Shown: positions 8,980 through 19,080, counted from the first letter of the stretch. The stretch is DNA of 64,000 nucleotides from DMER64 sp964600385 (GCA_964600385.1 CAZRJC010000001.1:270319-334318), one strand, 5' to 3'. Numbers and translations are program-made. The notes: generated by a model from the letters alone, not told the origin.

Positions 8980-10560
8980 TTAAAAAGTAACACCTAAAGT
9001 CAGCCAGAGAGAATGACGGCAGCTTTCCTGTCCGGAAAGATTCCGCAAGTACCTGTAACCGGCCTCGGCAAATACATTAATTCCTTTGTCTTTATTGACA
9101 AACTGTGTATATTTCAGCTGAAGGCCCAACATGATGCGGGAATCGGTCATATAGCGATTCTCCTGATCCCTTGGGCCCGTCAGCCAATTATCCTCAATAT
9201 TATTAAAAACAAGATGTTGTCCTCTTGGTAAATATTCTTCTTTCTCAACGTCAGACTGGTGCAGTTTTCCGGTACCGTAAGACACCTGCGGCGTAAGATC
9301 CATCATGGAACTGTGCCAGAGCCAGTTTTTGGTAACCCGGCCATAAATTTCTGCATACTTCCATTCACGGTCTACAGACAGTGGATATTTGTGGAATACC
9401 TGTCCGAAAACAGACCCTTTCACTCCGGCATGAAATTGCCAGGAATCGTTCCAGGGATTACGGTTAACCCTGAATGTATAATTCAGGTCTGCCTGAGATA
9501 CAGACTGAGTGAAACCCAGTGTGCTTCCGTATTGGATCCATTCCCAGACACGGGATGCCTCGTTCAGCTCCTGAACCTGTATGGGTCTGTATGCCAAAAG
9601 ATTTGACCAGGCAATATTAGTGTTCAATCTGTGTTTTGTACCAAAAATGAAAGATAACGTGTTATGGCAGTAAATTTCAGAGCCGGTTCCGTAATGCTCA
9701 TACAACACAACATCTTCCCGCTGCAGGCTCTTTCCATAGTTGCATGTAAAAGCCTCGTACAGGACAAACCGACCAAGAGTATACTGTGCTGTCAGGCCCC
9801 CGGTGATAATATGGTCTGTCAGACGCCTGGAATCGGGTATGGACGAACCGTAAATGTCCTGGGTATTGAACCACATACCGCTGAAAGAAAACAATGTCTT
9901 GTTGGTGCTTGTCTCTACCTGGGTATAATCCACCTGCTCTGTTATTTTTTGATAACCGACATGCAAGCCAAGCCGCATGGGACCCTGTTCATAAACTACG
10001 GAAGGTATTATGGCAAAATCCATATACGTATCTTCATTCCTTAAATCCTTGTGCTTTGCACCACTTAAGGCACTGTAATCGGCACTAATACCCAACGTCC
10101 AGTTTCTCCCTGCAGGCACTGCAATGCCGGCAGACATCCTGTAATGCTCCAGCGCATAATTTCCCGGAACACTGTCAGCTAAAATAAAAGGAGTATGGTA
10201 CGGATTCAGCAGACCCAGCCATCTTTGGTCCGAATGTGTTGAATAATCGTAGGCAAAAGTACCTGAAATAACCACCTTTCCGGTTTTCATGACCGATTGG
10301 GTACTCAGTCCGTATGTCTGCCTTGAAGCAGGATCGTATACATTCCTGAAATCTCCCTGCTCATGGCTTCCCTTTATAGAGATATCGGACATGCCTTTTC
10401 TGGTAAATATCATTCCTGCCGCCGAACGTCCCACCAGCCACGGGTTTTCCCATTCCATGACAGCACGGTCCGTCAGATACCTGTACGTAGAGTCCTGCGC
10501 AAGAGCAGAAAATGTAGAAAAAAGCATTACAGCCTGAATCAAAAATATTATTTTTCTCAT
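8980..10560 (-). CDS. DUF6850-family outer-membrane beta-barrel protein
   Basis: A predicted outer-membrane barrel of 526 residues: signal peptide (MRKIIFLIQAVMLFSTFSALAQ), then alternating amphipathic strands rich in Tyr, Trp and Gly, ending in a C-terminal Phe (LTLGVTF) as expected for a BAM substrate. I recognise it as the DUF6850 type; no biochemical function is known to me. The chosen ATG at 10560 overlaps the upstream DUF4876 stop as ATGA; another ATG two codons earlier (10566) is also possible. It is third in an operon behind a TonB-dependent receptor and a DUF4876 lipoprotein, which suggests a shared outer-membrane complex. The substrate is unknown. Confidence 0.85.
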   Translation of the reverse strand: MRKIIFLIQAVMLFSTFSALAQDSTYRYLTDRAVMEWENPWLVGRSAAGMIFTRKGMSDISIKGSHEQGDFRNVYDPASRQTYGLSTQSVMKTGKVVISGTFAYDYSTHSDQRWLGLLNPYHTPFILADSVPGNYALEHYRMSAGIAVPAGRNWTLGISADYSALSGAKHKDLRNEDTYMDFAIIPSVVYEQGPMRLGLHVGYQKITEQVDYTQVETSTNKTLFSFSGMWFNTQDIYGSSIPDSRRLTDHIITGGLTAQYTLGRFVLYEAFTCNYGKSLQREDVVLYEHYGTGSEIYCHNTLSFIFGTKHRLNTNIAWSNLLAYRPIQVQELNEASRVWEWIQYGSTLGFTQSVSQADLNYTFRVNRNPWNDSWQFHAGVKGSVFGQVFHKYPLSVDREWKYAEIYGRVTKNWLWHSSMMDLTPQVSYGTGKLHQSDVEKEEYLPRGQHLVFNNIEDNWLTGPRDQENRYMTDSRIMLGLQLKYTQFVNKDKGINVFAEAGYRYLRNLSGQESCRHSLWLTLGVTF

Positions 10561-11741
10561 GGCCATAATGTTTTAAGAATGGGCGAGGCGGGCACATCGG
10601 GCAGGAAATCCTCGGTAGAATTGTTGGTATCCTGGTATATGATCCGGCCGTCCTTCAGTACTTCCTTGACTTTCCGGACTACCGCATTTCCTTTGTTCTG
10701 ACCTTCCCTCAGGTACACATAACCTGCATCTACAGAAGATGGCTGACGCTTCAGCGCATTGGAAGGACTTTGTACGCATTCCACCCCGTCCAGAATCCAG
10801 GAGCGGTCCAGATGCAGATATATCATACCGCTGGTACTTCCGGGCTGATAGCCCTGCCATGTGGCTACATCTTCCAGCCATTTTTTTACACCCATGACGG
10901 GACGGAAGATTACAGGTGCCGGAGAGTGTACGCTCATGGTATATGCCGTTCCCTGTCCGGCAAAAATTCGTTTAAGGGCAATCACATCGGGGTGTTTTTC
11001 ATGCCCGGGCAAGGCCTCGTCATAAAAGCCAAAGTGTGCATTTGACAGATCCAGGCCGCTGGTACAGCGGGCAGAATGATCGATGGCATTAAAAGCAAGG
11101 ACCACAGATTCACCGGGAGCAAGCGGGTAATCATCACCGTCACCCGGAATCATCCAGGTCATCTGGAACAGTCCCAACACATCGCGACCCGCCCACGGGT
11201 TGCTCGAAGTGGTGGAGTTGGCCGGAGCAAGGGCGCCCACGCAAAGGGAATCCAGATACTGAACCCCATCGGAATTGTTATATAATTCAATAAACTGATC
11301 CTTAGTGTAATTTGCCCCTTCTAATGTCTTGCTTCCGGCATAATAGATCTGACGGAAGATAATACCGCCGGAAAGGGCCATATCAAGTCGCAGTGAATAT
11401 TCAGATATTTCCGAAGCCAGGATAATAAATTCATCTGCCGTGGCACTTACGGAAAATCCTTCCGGGAAACTGGCCGAAACCAGAATGAAATAACGGCCCG
11501 GGGACACCTCGGCTACAGCATTTCCCTGAGCATCCGGATAACATTCATAGTACAAAGGTTCCACCACACTGTGGATCCTTATCGGGACCTGTGTCAGGTC
11601 CAGGCCGGGCTGTTGGGACGGAGCCTGTATTTTAATCTTTACCGTGGCATAATCCGGAACTGCCTGAAGACAACCGGTCAGCAACACTAACGAAAAACAG
11701 CCCGTCACGAGAAATATTAGTATTTTTCTTATAGCTGTCAT
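10557..11741 (-). CDS. DUF4876 lipoprotein, possible lamin-tail-like domain
   Basis: A 394-residue lipoprotein (LVLLTGC lipobox, Cys near residue 24). An N-terminal beta domain (about residues 30-125, with a GNAVAEVSPGRYFILVSASFPEG segment like a carboxypeptidase-regulatory or prealbumin fold) precedes a larger domain. That domain contains QFIELYNNSDGVQYLDSLCVG and later YPLAPGESVVLAFNAIDHS; this pattern resembles lamin-tail domains. I assign it to DUF4876 from overall recognition. It is probably surface- or periplasm-exposed and anchored to the outer membrane. It starts 2 bases after the receptor stop and overlaps the DUF6850 barrel by 4 bases, so the three are translationally linked. Function is unknown. 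Confidence 0.82.
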   Translation of the reverse strand: MTAIRKILIFLVTGCFSLVLLTGCLQAVPDYATVKIKIQAPSQQPGLDLTQVPIRIHSVVEPLYYECYPDAQGNAVAEVSPGRYFILVSASFPEGFSVSATADEFIILASEISEYSLRLDMALSGGIIFRQIYYAGSKTLEGANYTKDQFIELYNNSDGVQYLDSLCVGALAPANSTTSSNPWAGRDVLGLFQMTWMIPGDGDDYPLAPGESVVLAFNAIDHSARCTSGLDLSNAHFGFYDEALPGHEKHPDVIALKRIFAGQGTAYTMSVHSPAPVIFRPVMGVKKWLEDVATWQGYQPGSTSGMIYLHLDRSWILDGVECVQSPSNALKRQPSSVDAGYVYLREGQNKGNAVVRKVKEVLKDGRIIYQDTNNSTEDFLPDVPASPILKTLWP

Positions 11742-11743
11742 AC

Positions 11744-14698
11744 CTACAATGTCAATTTTACCTCAGCCCCAAAATATAAAGGCAGATTACGGGAAAAGGC
11801 TGTCCCCGATATTTTCTCGGTGACCAGTTGATCTATGTTCAGAAAGTTATTGGCATAAAAAGATACCGTAGCCCGGCGGCCTATCTCCTTTGTAAGCCTG
11901 ATATTCAGTATGCCGTAAACCGGATACCTCGATCCCAGGTAATACGACGCCTTGTTGGTGGTCCCTATCAATTCCCTGTATTGAGGATCGTTCTCCATCT
12001 CCTGGGTAAACGGGATCACGTTTCCTTTCATATCTATAAGGTACTGAGGATTTACCCGTTTGGTGTATTTATCGTCATCATAAGCCCATTTTCCGGAATG
12101 CCTTATGCCTTTATCGTCGTAATAATAGGTTTGTACCTGATCATTCAATTCGCACACATACGTGGTCCGGTCCATGAAGATCATCTGGGCGGTCACGGTA
12201 ACGACCATCCCGACTCTGGGAATATGGGTAATAAAACGAATGTTCGTATTGAGTCGCTCTTTCCTGTCGCCCGACGAGGTTTTGTTCCCCGAGGCATAAA
12301 CACCTGCATAACGGTAAGGTCTGCCGGCGACCTGTGTACTTACCAGAATTGCGCCCTCCGATTCATCCTGAGTCTTGACATTCATGTAGGCTCCGTTTAC
12401 GGATATCGAAGTATTGATGGCCTTGATCTCGGGAAAATTCAAGGTGTATTCTATACCCCATTTTTTCTGCTGGATGTTGTTTACAGGTTTCTGATACGTA
12501 AGGAAAATGGTGTCGGCGATATACGGAAGTGGCTGGCCGTCCACATAAACAGATCCTTCCTGATACATGGGCAGCTTGCCCGATGGTATGGATATGCGGG
12601 AGGGACTTCCGTTTTCCCAAACGTATCCGTAGCGGTTGTATTCAAGAGGCATGACCTGGGTGCTGAAACCGTATCCGTTGGTCATGTTCTCGTTATAATA
12701 AACCAGCGAGCCCCATACGTCCCCTATCCGGAATTCGGCTGCGGCTTCCAGATTCACGCTTTTTTGCAGCTCCAGCACGGGATTACTAACTTCGTTGTCG
12801 AGCCTTTTAGTCGTAAACAGAACCGATCCCACTCCATTGTCATCTATATCGTTATAAGAGAAGGAAACCACATCCAGGAAAGTGGGTTCGGGATACAAAT
12901 AGACCATTGAAGGCATTTTATAATTGACTCCCCAGCCTGCTCTTATAGCGAGTTCTTTGAAACCGGTCTGACGGTGTATCAGCTGGTACCTGGCGTTGAA
13001 TCTGGGTTCAACAGAAAAATACCGGGCCATACTGAATTTTTCGTGGGGAACAATCCCGTTAACACGCACACCAGCCTGAATTTCAAGTGCTTTTCCCTTT
13101 ATAGGCAATGACATCTTGTCCTCAAGGAAAGCGGTGTACCTGTGCAGGAAAGGAATATCTTTATAGGAGCGCTCCCTGAAAGTGGAAGAGGACGAAGCAT
13201 CGGGCGAAAGATACGGGTCAAAAACCTTCCCTTCCCCTTTATTTCCCTTTGATGTCCACTCAACACCCAGAAGCACTTTATTACTGACCTGGCCGTACCT
13301 GCCAAACAGATTGGCAGTGAGTTTGCCCTGAAGATTCACCGGCAGCCCGAATATTTCAAGATTGGAATAATACTGGAAAGGTGTAAAAAAGCCAAGGTTT
13401 TCACCGGATTCCATGGCAAGGGAATGCGCCACACGACCGGCACTTCTGTAAGTCTTCTCCTGTGAATACTGGTTGGTGACATCGCCGGCCACTACAAATT
13501 CAAGGTTTGTGATCCATGGCTTGTTAATGATATACTTTCCGTTGAAGTACAAGCCCATACCTTTATCGGTATCCCTCGAGATATTATCCAGGAAATTATC
13601 GGGGTCCGTCGCGTTGCTGGCATCTGAGTAGTTTGCGCGCACCTTGGCATTCAGTACCAGCTTTTTTCTGAAGGTATTGGAATAGCCCAGCTGCAGGTTA
13701 AAACGCCTGAAGACATCGGCCGGTGTACGGATATCGGCATAGGACAAGGCATAGTCGGCATCGAGATTCACAACGCCGGCTGTGTTTTTGCGGGACATAT
13801 TCCGGTTGCGGGCACGCCCCCCGTGTTTGCCGGAATGAGTTTTTTCACCGGATGAAAGTGAAAAACCCTTGCTAAGGCTCACCTGTTTCAGTTTGGGATC
13901 TGCCTTCAATCTTACCTGCCAGGGAGTAACACCCATTCTAGTCTTCACGACAACAGCCCCGGATGTAAGATCGCCATACTCTACAGAAGGAATACCTCTG
14001 ATAACTTCTATGGATTCAATATTGTCCGTAGATAACTGACGTGCATCCACCCCGGTACCGGCTGTCGATTCTCCGTTACTGCTCAAAGAAGACGTCTTCC
14101 TGACCTGCAGGTTGGCGTCATTGGAAACAGTGGCCCCGTCCAGTATTAGAGCCGTACCGAATGCATTGGCGCTATTGGTAGAAATATCTCTGATTGTGAG
14201 CTGATTGACACTGTTCAACGTCGGATTCTCGGTAATATTGCCCGGGAGCAACTGCATCACATCCTTTATACTGGAAGGCTGCACATGCTCAAGAGCCTGC
14301 TTTTCAATACGGGAAGATGAATTCAGACGGCCTCCCTCTTCTGCTGTCACTACTACTTCCTGTAAACGGAGGCTGCTTTCATAAACCGATAATATAAGAC
14401 CGGACACGGGTCCCGGCACTTTCAGGGGAAACTGCTTAGTTTCGTAACCCAGAATTTCTACACGGATTTTATATGAGCCAACCGGCACATTACCAATACG
14501 GAACTGCCCGCCTTCTTCTGAAATATACCACAGCCCCAGCTCCTCAATCACCACCGTAGCATAGGGAATCGGCACCCCTGAATCGGCATCTTTCACAACG
14601 CCGGCCACAGTGACTTTCTGAACCTCCTGTGCCTCGGTTCTCAGTGAAAGAGAAAGAAAAAGAAATAATAAATATATACAGACAGGATAATTTCTCAC
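11744..14698 (-). CDS. TonB-dependent outer-membrane receptor
   Basis: An energy-coupled outer-membrane transporter of 984 residues. A signal peptide (ends about LRTEAQ) is followed by a carboxypeptidase-regulatory-like beta-sandwich (about residues 28-110), then a plug domain (SIKDVMQLLPGNIT; IESIEVIRGIPSVEYGDL) and a long barrel ending VKLTL. A His/Gly/Arg/Asn-rich insertion (GKHGGRARNRNMSRKNTAG) lies early in the barrel. The start is GTG at 14698: an in-frame TAA lies a few codons upstream and no ATG is available. An exact -7 box lies 21 bases upstream. It heads an operon with DUF4876 and DUF6850 genes. No SusD-like partner is present, which argues against a standard glycan-uptake pair. 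The cargo is unknown; metal, haem or peptide are possible. Confidence 0.93.
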   Translation of the reverse strand: MRNYPVCIYLLFLFLSLSLRTEAQEVQKVTVAGVVKDADSGVPIPYATVVIEELGLWYISEEGGQFRIGNVPVGSYKIRVEILGYETKQFPLKVPGPVSGLILSVYESSLRLQEVVVTAEEGGRLNSSSRIEKQALEHVQPSSIKDVMQLLPGNITENPTLNSVNQLTIRDISTNSANAFGTALILDGATVSNDANLQVRKTSSLSSNGESTAGTGVDARQLSTDNIESIEVIRGIPSVEYGDLTSGAVVVKTRMGVTPWQVRLKADPKLKQVSLSKGFSLSSGEKTHSGKHGGRARNRNMSRKNTAGVVNLDADYALSYADIRTPADVFRRFNLQLGYSNTFRKKLVLNAKVRANYSDASNATDPDNFLDNISRDTDKGMGLYFNGKYIINKPWITNLEFVVAGDVTNQYSQEKTYRSAGRVAHSLAMESGENLGFFTPFQYYSNLEIFGLPVNLQGKLTANLFGRYGQVSNKVLLGVEWTSKGNKGEGKVFDPYLSPDASSSSTFRERSYKDIPFLHRYTAFLEDKMSLPIKGKALEIQAGVRVNGIVPHEKFSMARYFSVEPRFNARYQLIHRQTGFKELAIRAGWGVNYKMPSMVYLYPEPTFLDVVSFSYNDIDDNGVGSVLFTTKRLDNEVSNPVLELQKSVNLEAAAEFRIGDVWGSLVYYNENMTNGYGFSTQVMPLEYNRYGYVWENGSPSRISIPSGKLPMYQEGSVYVDGQPLPYIADTIFLTYQKPVNNIQQKKWGIEYTLNFPEIKAINTSISVNGAYMNVKTQDESEGAILVSTQVAGRPYRYAGVYASGNKTSSGDRKERLNTNIRFITHIPRVGMVVTVTAQMIFMDRTTYVCELNDQVQTYYYDDKGIRHSGKWAYDDDKYTKRVNPQYLIDMKGNVIPFTQEMENDPQYRELIGTTNKASYYLGSRYPVYGILNIRLTKEIGRRATVSFYANNFLNIDQLVTEKISGTAFSRNLPLYFGAEVKLTL

Positions 14699-14719
14699 TT
14701 TCTCTTAGTTTCTAATATT

Positions 14720-14727
14720 CAAATGTA
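14720..14727 (-). promoter_or_regulatory. -7 promoter box for the TonB receptor operon
   Basis: On the minus strand this reads TACATTTG, an exact TAnnTTTG match, in the 86-base divergent gap between the receptor and the BACON/LRR gene. No clear -33 element is visible. Confidence 0.5.
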
Positions 14728-14770
14728 AAAGTAAGACATTTTTTTAATTATGCTTAACGGAAATTATACT

Positions 14771-14778
14771 TACTTTTG
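14771..14778 (+). promoter_or_regulatory. -7 promoter box for the BACON/LRR operon
   Basis: TACTTTTG is an exact TAnnTTTG match that ends 6 bases before the ATG at 14785, so the transcript would have almost no 5' leader. It faces the receptor promoter 44 bases away. Confidence 0.45.
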
Positions 14779-14784
14779 CATGCA

Positions 14785-16374
14785 ATGAAACACGATTCTT
14801 ACCTGAAATATCTTTTAATCCTGCTCATTACCCTGGGCCCGATCACCGGATGCCGTGAGAATCAACCGGTGGCAGAATTATCTCTTGCCTCGTCGGTTAT
14901 CAATATTCCTCAGCCCGGAGGCTACTTGGATTTCAATATTTTCACCAATACTTCGTGGCATATCGACAACCCCGACGGATTCAGTTTATCCCCTCTTTCC
15001 GGAAAAGGCAGCACTACCGTCCGGCTGACCATGGAACCCAATAACCAGGTGGCTTCGGAACGTTCGGGTGTTTTCACTGTAATTGGGGAAGAAAATCTTT
15101 CGGCCGCAGTTACCGTAACACAGCCGGGCATTGTTCCGGTTCTTACCGTCAGCCCTCAACAAATAGAAGCTTCCTGGTCACAGGAAACGTACACACTTGA
15201 TATAGTATGCAATTTTGCATGGGAAGCCTCTTCCGATGCCCAATGGTGCCAGGTTTCTCCTGCTTCGGGTGACGGGAACGGCCTGCTAATGGTATCTGTT
15301 TCTGAAAACAGCACCAGCCAGCCCAGAACGGCCGTTATCAGCCTGGGCAGTGCCGGTCTGGGTATAACCAGACTTATTCCGGTAAATCAGGAAGGCTATG
15401 TAGTCAATCCAAGAATGATTGACAGTCTTGTACTGGTACGTTTTTTCAACGAGACCGGCGGCTCTTCATGGCAAAAAGACAAATGGGATCTGACCACTCC
15501 CCTTGACACATGGACGGGTATACGGCTTAATGCAGAAGGACGTGTGGATTCACTGGGCCTGGCCACGGGTGTAGTATCCAGCCAGGGAAACATACCGGAC
15601 TGTATAGGAGAACTTACGGACCTGGTAGCCCTTTCCATTAACAATAATTCATTTACGGGGAGTTTCCCGGAAAGCGTACGGAATCTGACATTACTCAGAC
15701 GCCTGAATATTTCATCCAATCCGCAGATCAAGGGTCCTATTCCCGAATGGATTGGCGAATTAACCCGGCTGGAAAGACTGTCGCTGGGAAGCATGACAGG
15801 ACTCACCGGATCCATTCCTGCAGCTATCGGGCAACTGGTTAACCTCACAGATCTGAATCTGGTAGGCTGTTCCGGCCTTAGTGGTTCCATACCCCCGGAA
15901 ATTGGCAACCTGGTTAATCTTAAAAACCTACAAATCAACAATGTGCCTATAACCGGCACTATTCCTCCCGAATTCGGGCGTCTGGCAAGTCTCGAAAACC
16001 TGGGCCTTTATAATACAAAGCTCAGTCTGCCTATCCCGGACGAATTTTTTGACGGATTAAAACACCTTTCATCTATCTTATTCCATCAGAATACAAACTT
16101 TAACGGCCCGTTACCTGAAGGTCTTGGACGTTTGACAACTACTTCGGACCGGCTCAGCATACGCCTTGAAAACTGTAACTTTACCGGCACCATCCCCGAA
16201 AGCTGGGTGAATATACCCATTGTCTCTACTCAGTTAAGGCTGCAGGGTAACCGTTTATCAGGAACCATACCCGAGCTTATGAAGCAACATACATGCTGGA
16301 ACGAAAACATTTGGAAACCGTCACTATATATTTGTCCCCAACAGGTAGGCTATGGATTTACAAACTGCGATTAA
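14785..16374 (+). CDS. BACON-domain and leucine-rich-repeat lipoprotein
   Basis: A 529-residue lipoprotein (lipobox LGPITGC). Two BACON domains (about residues 30-120 and 125-210; e.g. NTSWHIDNPDGFSLSPLSG and NFAWEASSDAQWCQVSPASG) are followed by a plant-type LRR cap (LVRFFNETGGSSWQKD). About eight LRRs of the form LxxLxxLxLxxNxxxGxIPxxIGxLxxL then run to residue about 500. BACON domains are carbohydrate- or mucin-binding modules of Bacteroidota; plant-type LRRs bind proteins. This is probably a surface binding or adhesion protein. I chose the ATG at 14785; a TTG three codons earlier is less likely and overlaps the -7 box. The end overlaps tldD by 23 bases, so it heads the tldD-tldE-nhaC-slyD run. 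Confidence 0.88.
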   Translation: MKHDSYLKYLLILLITLGPITGCRENQPVAELSLASSVINIPQPGGYLDFNIFTNTSWHIDNPDGFSLSPLSGKGSTTVRLTMEPNNQVASERSGVFTVIGEENLSAAVTVTQPGIVPVLTVSPQQIEASWSQETYTLDIVCNFAWEASSDAQWCQVSPASGDGNGLLMVSVSENSTSQPRTAVISLGSAGLGITRLIPVNQEGYVVNPRMIDSLVLVRFFNETGGSSWQKDKWDLTTPLDTWTGIRLNAEGRVDSLGLATGVVSSQGNIPDCIGELTDLVALSINNNSFTGSFPESVRNLTLLRRLNISSNPQIKGPIPEWIGELTRLERLSLGSMTGLTGSIPAAIGQLVNLTDLNLVGCSGLSGSIPPEIGNLVNLKNLQINNVPITGTIPPEFGRLASLENLGLYNTKLSLPIPDEFFDGLKHLSSILFHQNTNFNGPLPEGLGRLTTTSDRLSIRLENCNFTGTIPESWVNIPIVSTQLRLQGNRLSGTIPELMKQHTCWNENIWKPSLYICPQQVGYGFTNCD

Positions 16375-17752
16375 AATACCATGGAAGAGATTGCTGCATC
16401 TGGCACTGGAAAGAGGTGGCTCCTATGCAGATCTGTTCTTTGAGCAAACAATTTACCACGATATTACCCTCCGCGATGGCCAGGTGAACGCAGCCGGAAC
16501 TCATACCGACAGCGGTCTGGGCATACGTGTTCTTACCGGAGATCAGACCGGTTATGCTTTTACCGAATCGATTGCACCCGGCGATATGGAACGGGCAGCG
16601 CAGACAGCGGCTTTTATTGCCGACAGTTTAAACCGCGAACCGCAAGCCATCCGCTTGCATACAATAAAAACAGGGAATCTTTATCCCGTGACCGACCCGT
16701 GGAATGACATATCCCCTGAGCGAAAAATCCCTTTTCTTCAGGAATTGAACGATTTGGTATTCGGCGCAGACAAACGTGTCAAAAAGGTGATTGCCAGACT
16801 TTCCGACACCACCTCGTTAATCCGTTTTTATAATTCAGAAGGCACATCTTTTACCGATTTGCGGCCAATGGCAGCGCTCTCCGTATCGTGCATAATGGAG
16901 GACGGAGGAAAGACCGAGACGGCTTCCTGTTCCAGGTCTTTCAGAATGGGCGGTGAGTTTTTGCAGCACAGCCTTATAGAAGAGCTGGCGGCCGAGGTGG
17001 TTTCGCGTACGGCCTTCCAGTTTTTGGCTGTTCAGCCGAAAGGGGGCGAAATGCCCGTGGTAATGGCAGCCGGAGGTTCCGGGATTTTGTTGCATGAGGC
17101 TATAGGACACGCTTTTGAAGCCGACTTTATCCGTAAAAACATCTCCATTTTTTCCGGCAAACTGGGAACCCGTGTATGCGCCCCCGGCATAAACATAATT
17201 GACGACGGCACCATTCCTTTCAACAGAGGCTCTGTCAATGTTGACGACGAAGGAACGCCCGGCCGGAAAACCTATATGGTAACCGACGGTATCCTCACTT
17301 CCTTTTTACATGACCGCATTTCTGCTTCACAGTTCCAGGTTCCCTCCACGGGAAACGGCAGAAGGGAATCCTTCCGGTTCATGCCGCTGCCCAGGATGAG
17401 AGCCACCTATATGGAAAACGGTTCCTCAACGGAAGAATCACTCATCGCATCGGTAAAAAAAGGTCTTTACGTAGATACTTTCAGCAACGGACAGGTGCAG
17501 ATTGGAGCCGGCGATTTCACATTTTATGTTAAAAGCGGGTACATGATAGAGAAAGGGAAACTAACACGCCCTGTAAAAGATGTCAACATCATAGGAAACG
17601 GACCCGCTGCATTGGCAGACATCAAAGGCGTGGCAAACAATTATATAATGGATAACGGCACCTGGACCTGCGGAAAAGAACAATCCTGCCCCGTTTCCTG
17701 CGGAATGCCTACTGTTCTTGTAGGATCCTTAACGGTTGGAGGCGGAGCATGA
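16352..17752 (+). CDS. tldD: TldD-type metallopeptidase subunit
   Basis: The 466-residue catalytic subunit of the TldD/TldE metalloprotease. The zinc motif HEAIGHAFEADF (HExxxH) is intact, and the family N-terminus (GGSYADLFFEQT) and C-terminus (CGMPTVLVGSLTVGGGA) are present. In other bacteria TldD/E is cytoplasmic, degrades unfolded peptides and matures some ribosomal or microcin-type peptides. The start ATG at 16352 lies inside the 3' end of the BACON/LRR gene. The stop overlaps the tldE start as ATGA, so the two subunits are translationally coupled, consistent with a 1:1 heterodimer. Confidence 0.93.
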   Translation: MDLQTAIKIPWKRLLHLALERGGSYADLFFEQTIYHDITLRDGQVNAAGTHTDSGLGIRVLTGDQTGYAFTESIAPGDMERAAQTAAFIADSLNREPQAIRLHTIKTGNLYPVTDPWNDISPERKIPFLQELNDLVFGADKRVKKVIARLSDTTSLIRFYNSEGTSFTDLRPMAALSVSCIMEDGGKTETASCSRSFRMGGEFLQHSLIEELAAEVVSRTAFQFLAVQPKGGEMPVVMAAGGSGILLHEAIGHAFEADFIRKNISIFSGKLGTRVCAPGINIIDDGTIPFNRGSVNVDDEGTPGRKTYMVTDGILTSFLHDRISASQFQVPSTGNGRRESFRFMPLPRMRATYMENGSSTEESLIASVKKGLYVDTFSNGQVQIGAGDFTFYVKSGYMIEKGKLTRPVKDVNIIGNGPAALADIKGVANNYIMDNGTWTCGKEQSCPVSCGMPTVLVGSLTVGGGA

Positions 17753-19080
17753 GCACAAAAATAACACTAAAGGATATGGCACAGTACGCCCTTACGTCTG
17801 CCCTGCGCAAAGGGGCAGAACAGGTTCGCGTTACGGCCATGCAAGACGTATCCGATTCGTTTACGGTAAGAAACGACAAATTGGAAAAACTATATCAGGC
17901 AGGAGAATCCTCCCTGTTTATCCATCTTTTTACAGACGGCCGGTACGGAACGTGTTCCACTAACCGTCCCGAAGAGGAAGAAATTGACCGTTTACTTGAC
18001 ACAGCCATAGCATCCACCCGACTGTTGGCACCCGATCCCTACAGGATACTGCCTCCTGCCGAAAAATGCTATAAAGGCACAATCCGGCCCGGAGACGGCT
18101 TGCCTTCCGACCCGCTTTCCGCAGAAATAAAGAAAAGGACAGCCTTTGAATGCGCTGCCGGGGTCTGGGGGACAGATCCTTCCCTGGTGCATGTTACCGC
18201 AGATTATTCAGACAGCCGCAGCTGTTTGTATTTAATAGATTCACAGGACCTTTCCTGCTTCTCTGCCGACACCTTCTACAGCCTTTCAGCCGAATGTGCC
18301 GTAAACGGACCACACAACACACGTCCCTCGGACTGGTTTGTCAAAGGAGGCATAACTCCGGACGCCATAGGCATTGGAGGAAATAGCCCCAACGATTGTG
18401 CCCGTCTGGCATTGGAAAGAACCCTGGCTAAACGCTCCCCAAAGAAGATCCCTTCCGGGTGTTATAATATGGTTGTCGAGAACCGGGTAGCTTCCACATT
18501 ACTCGCCCCCGTCATACAGGCCATGTCCGGAAGCGCACTGCAGCAGGGAAGTTCATTCCTTCTGGACATGCTCGGAAAACAGATAGCAGCCAGCCAGTTT
18601 ACTCTAAGAGATGAGCCTCATCTTCCGAATGAGCCGGGGCGGAGGTATTTCGACAGTGAAGGATTGGCCACAAAACCCCGCACAATCATCGAAAATGGCA
18701 TATTGAATCTCTATTTCCTCAGCACTTATTTTGCGGGGAAAATGCAAATGGAACCGACCATAGAAGGACCTTCGGTACTTCAGCTCTGTGGAGGCAAAAA
18801 CGATATTCACTCGCTTATTAAACTGGCGGGGAAAGGGGTACTTGTCACGGGCTTTAACGGGGGCAACTGCAACGGTACCACCGGGGATTTTTCATACGGC
18901 ATTGAAGGATTTCTTTTTGAGAACGGGCGTATTATACAACCCTTGAACGAAATGGTTATCTCGGGGAATATGAAAGACTTTTGGTTCAGATTCCTTTCCG
19001 CAGCCGATGATGCATTACATTATTCTGCCTGGCAGATACCATCGCTTCTATTCGAAAACATTGCCTTTGCAGGATTATAG
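17749..19080 (+). CDS. tldE: TldE/PmbA-type non-catalytic partner of TldD
   Basis: A 443-residue TldD/PmbA-family protein without the HExxxH zinc motif, as expected for the TldE (PmbA) partner. Family landmarks are VRVTAMQDVSDSFTVRNDKLEKLYQAGE near the N-terminus and GFNGGNCNGTTGDFSYGIEGFLFENG near the C-terminus. It presumably forms the peptide-threading heterodimer with the upstream tldD product, with which it shares an ATGA junction. The next gene, nhaC, starts 7 bases after its stop. Confidence 0.9.
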   Translation: MSTKITLKDMAQYALTSALRKGAEQVRVTAMQDVSDSFTVRNDKLEKLYQAGESSLFIHLFTDGRYGTCSTNRPEEEEIDRLLDTAIASTRLLAPDPYRILPPAEKCYKGTIRPGDGLPSDPLSAEIKKRTAFECAAGVWGTDPSLVHVTADYSDSRSCLYLIDSQDLSCFSADTFYSLSAECAVNGPHNTRPSDWFVKGGITPDAIGIGGNSPNDCARLALERTLAKRSPKKIPSGCYNMVVENRVASTLLAPVIQAMSGSALQQGSSFLLDMLGKQIAASQFTLRDEPHLPNEPGRRYFDSEGLATKPRTIIENGILNLYFLSTYFAGKMQMEPTIEGPSVLQLCGGKNDIHSLIKLAGKGVLVTGFNGGNCNGTTGDFSYGIEGFLFENGRIIQPLNEMVISGNMKDFWFRFLSAADDALHYSAWQIPSLLFENIAFAGL

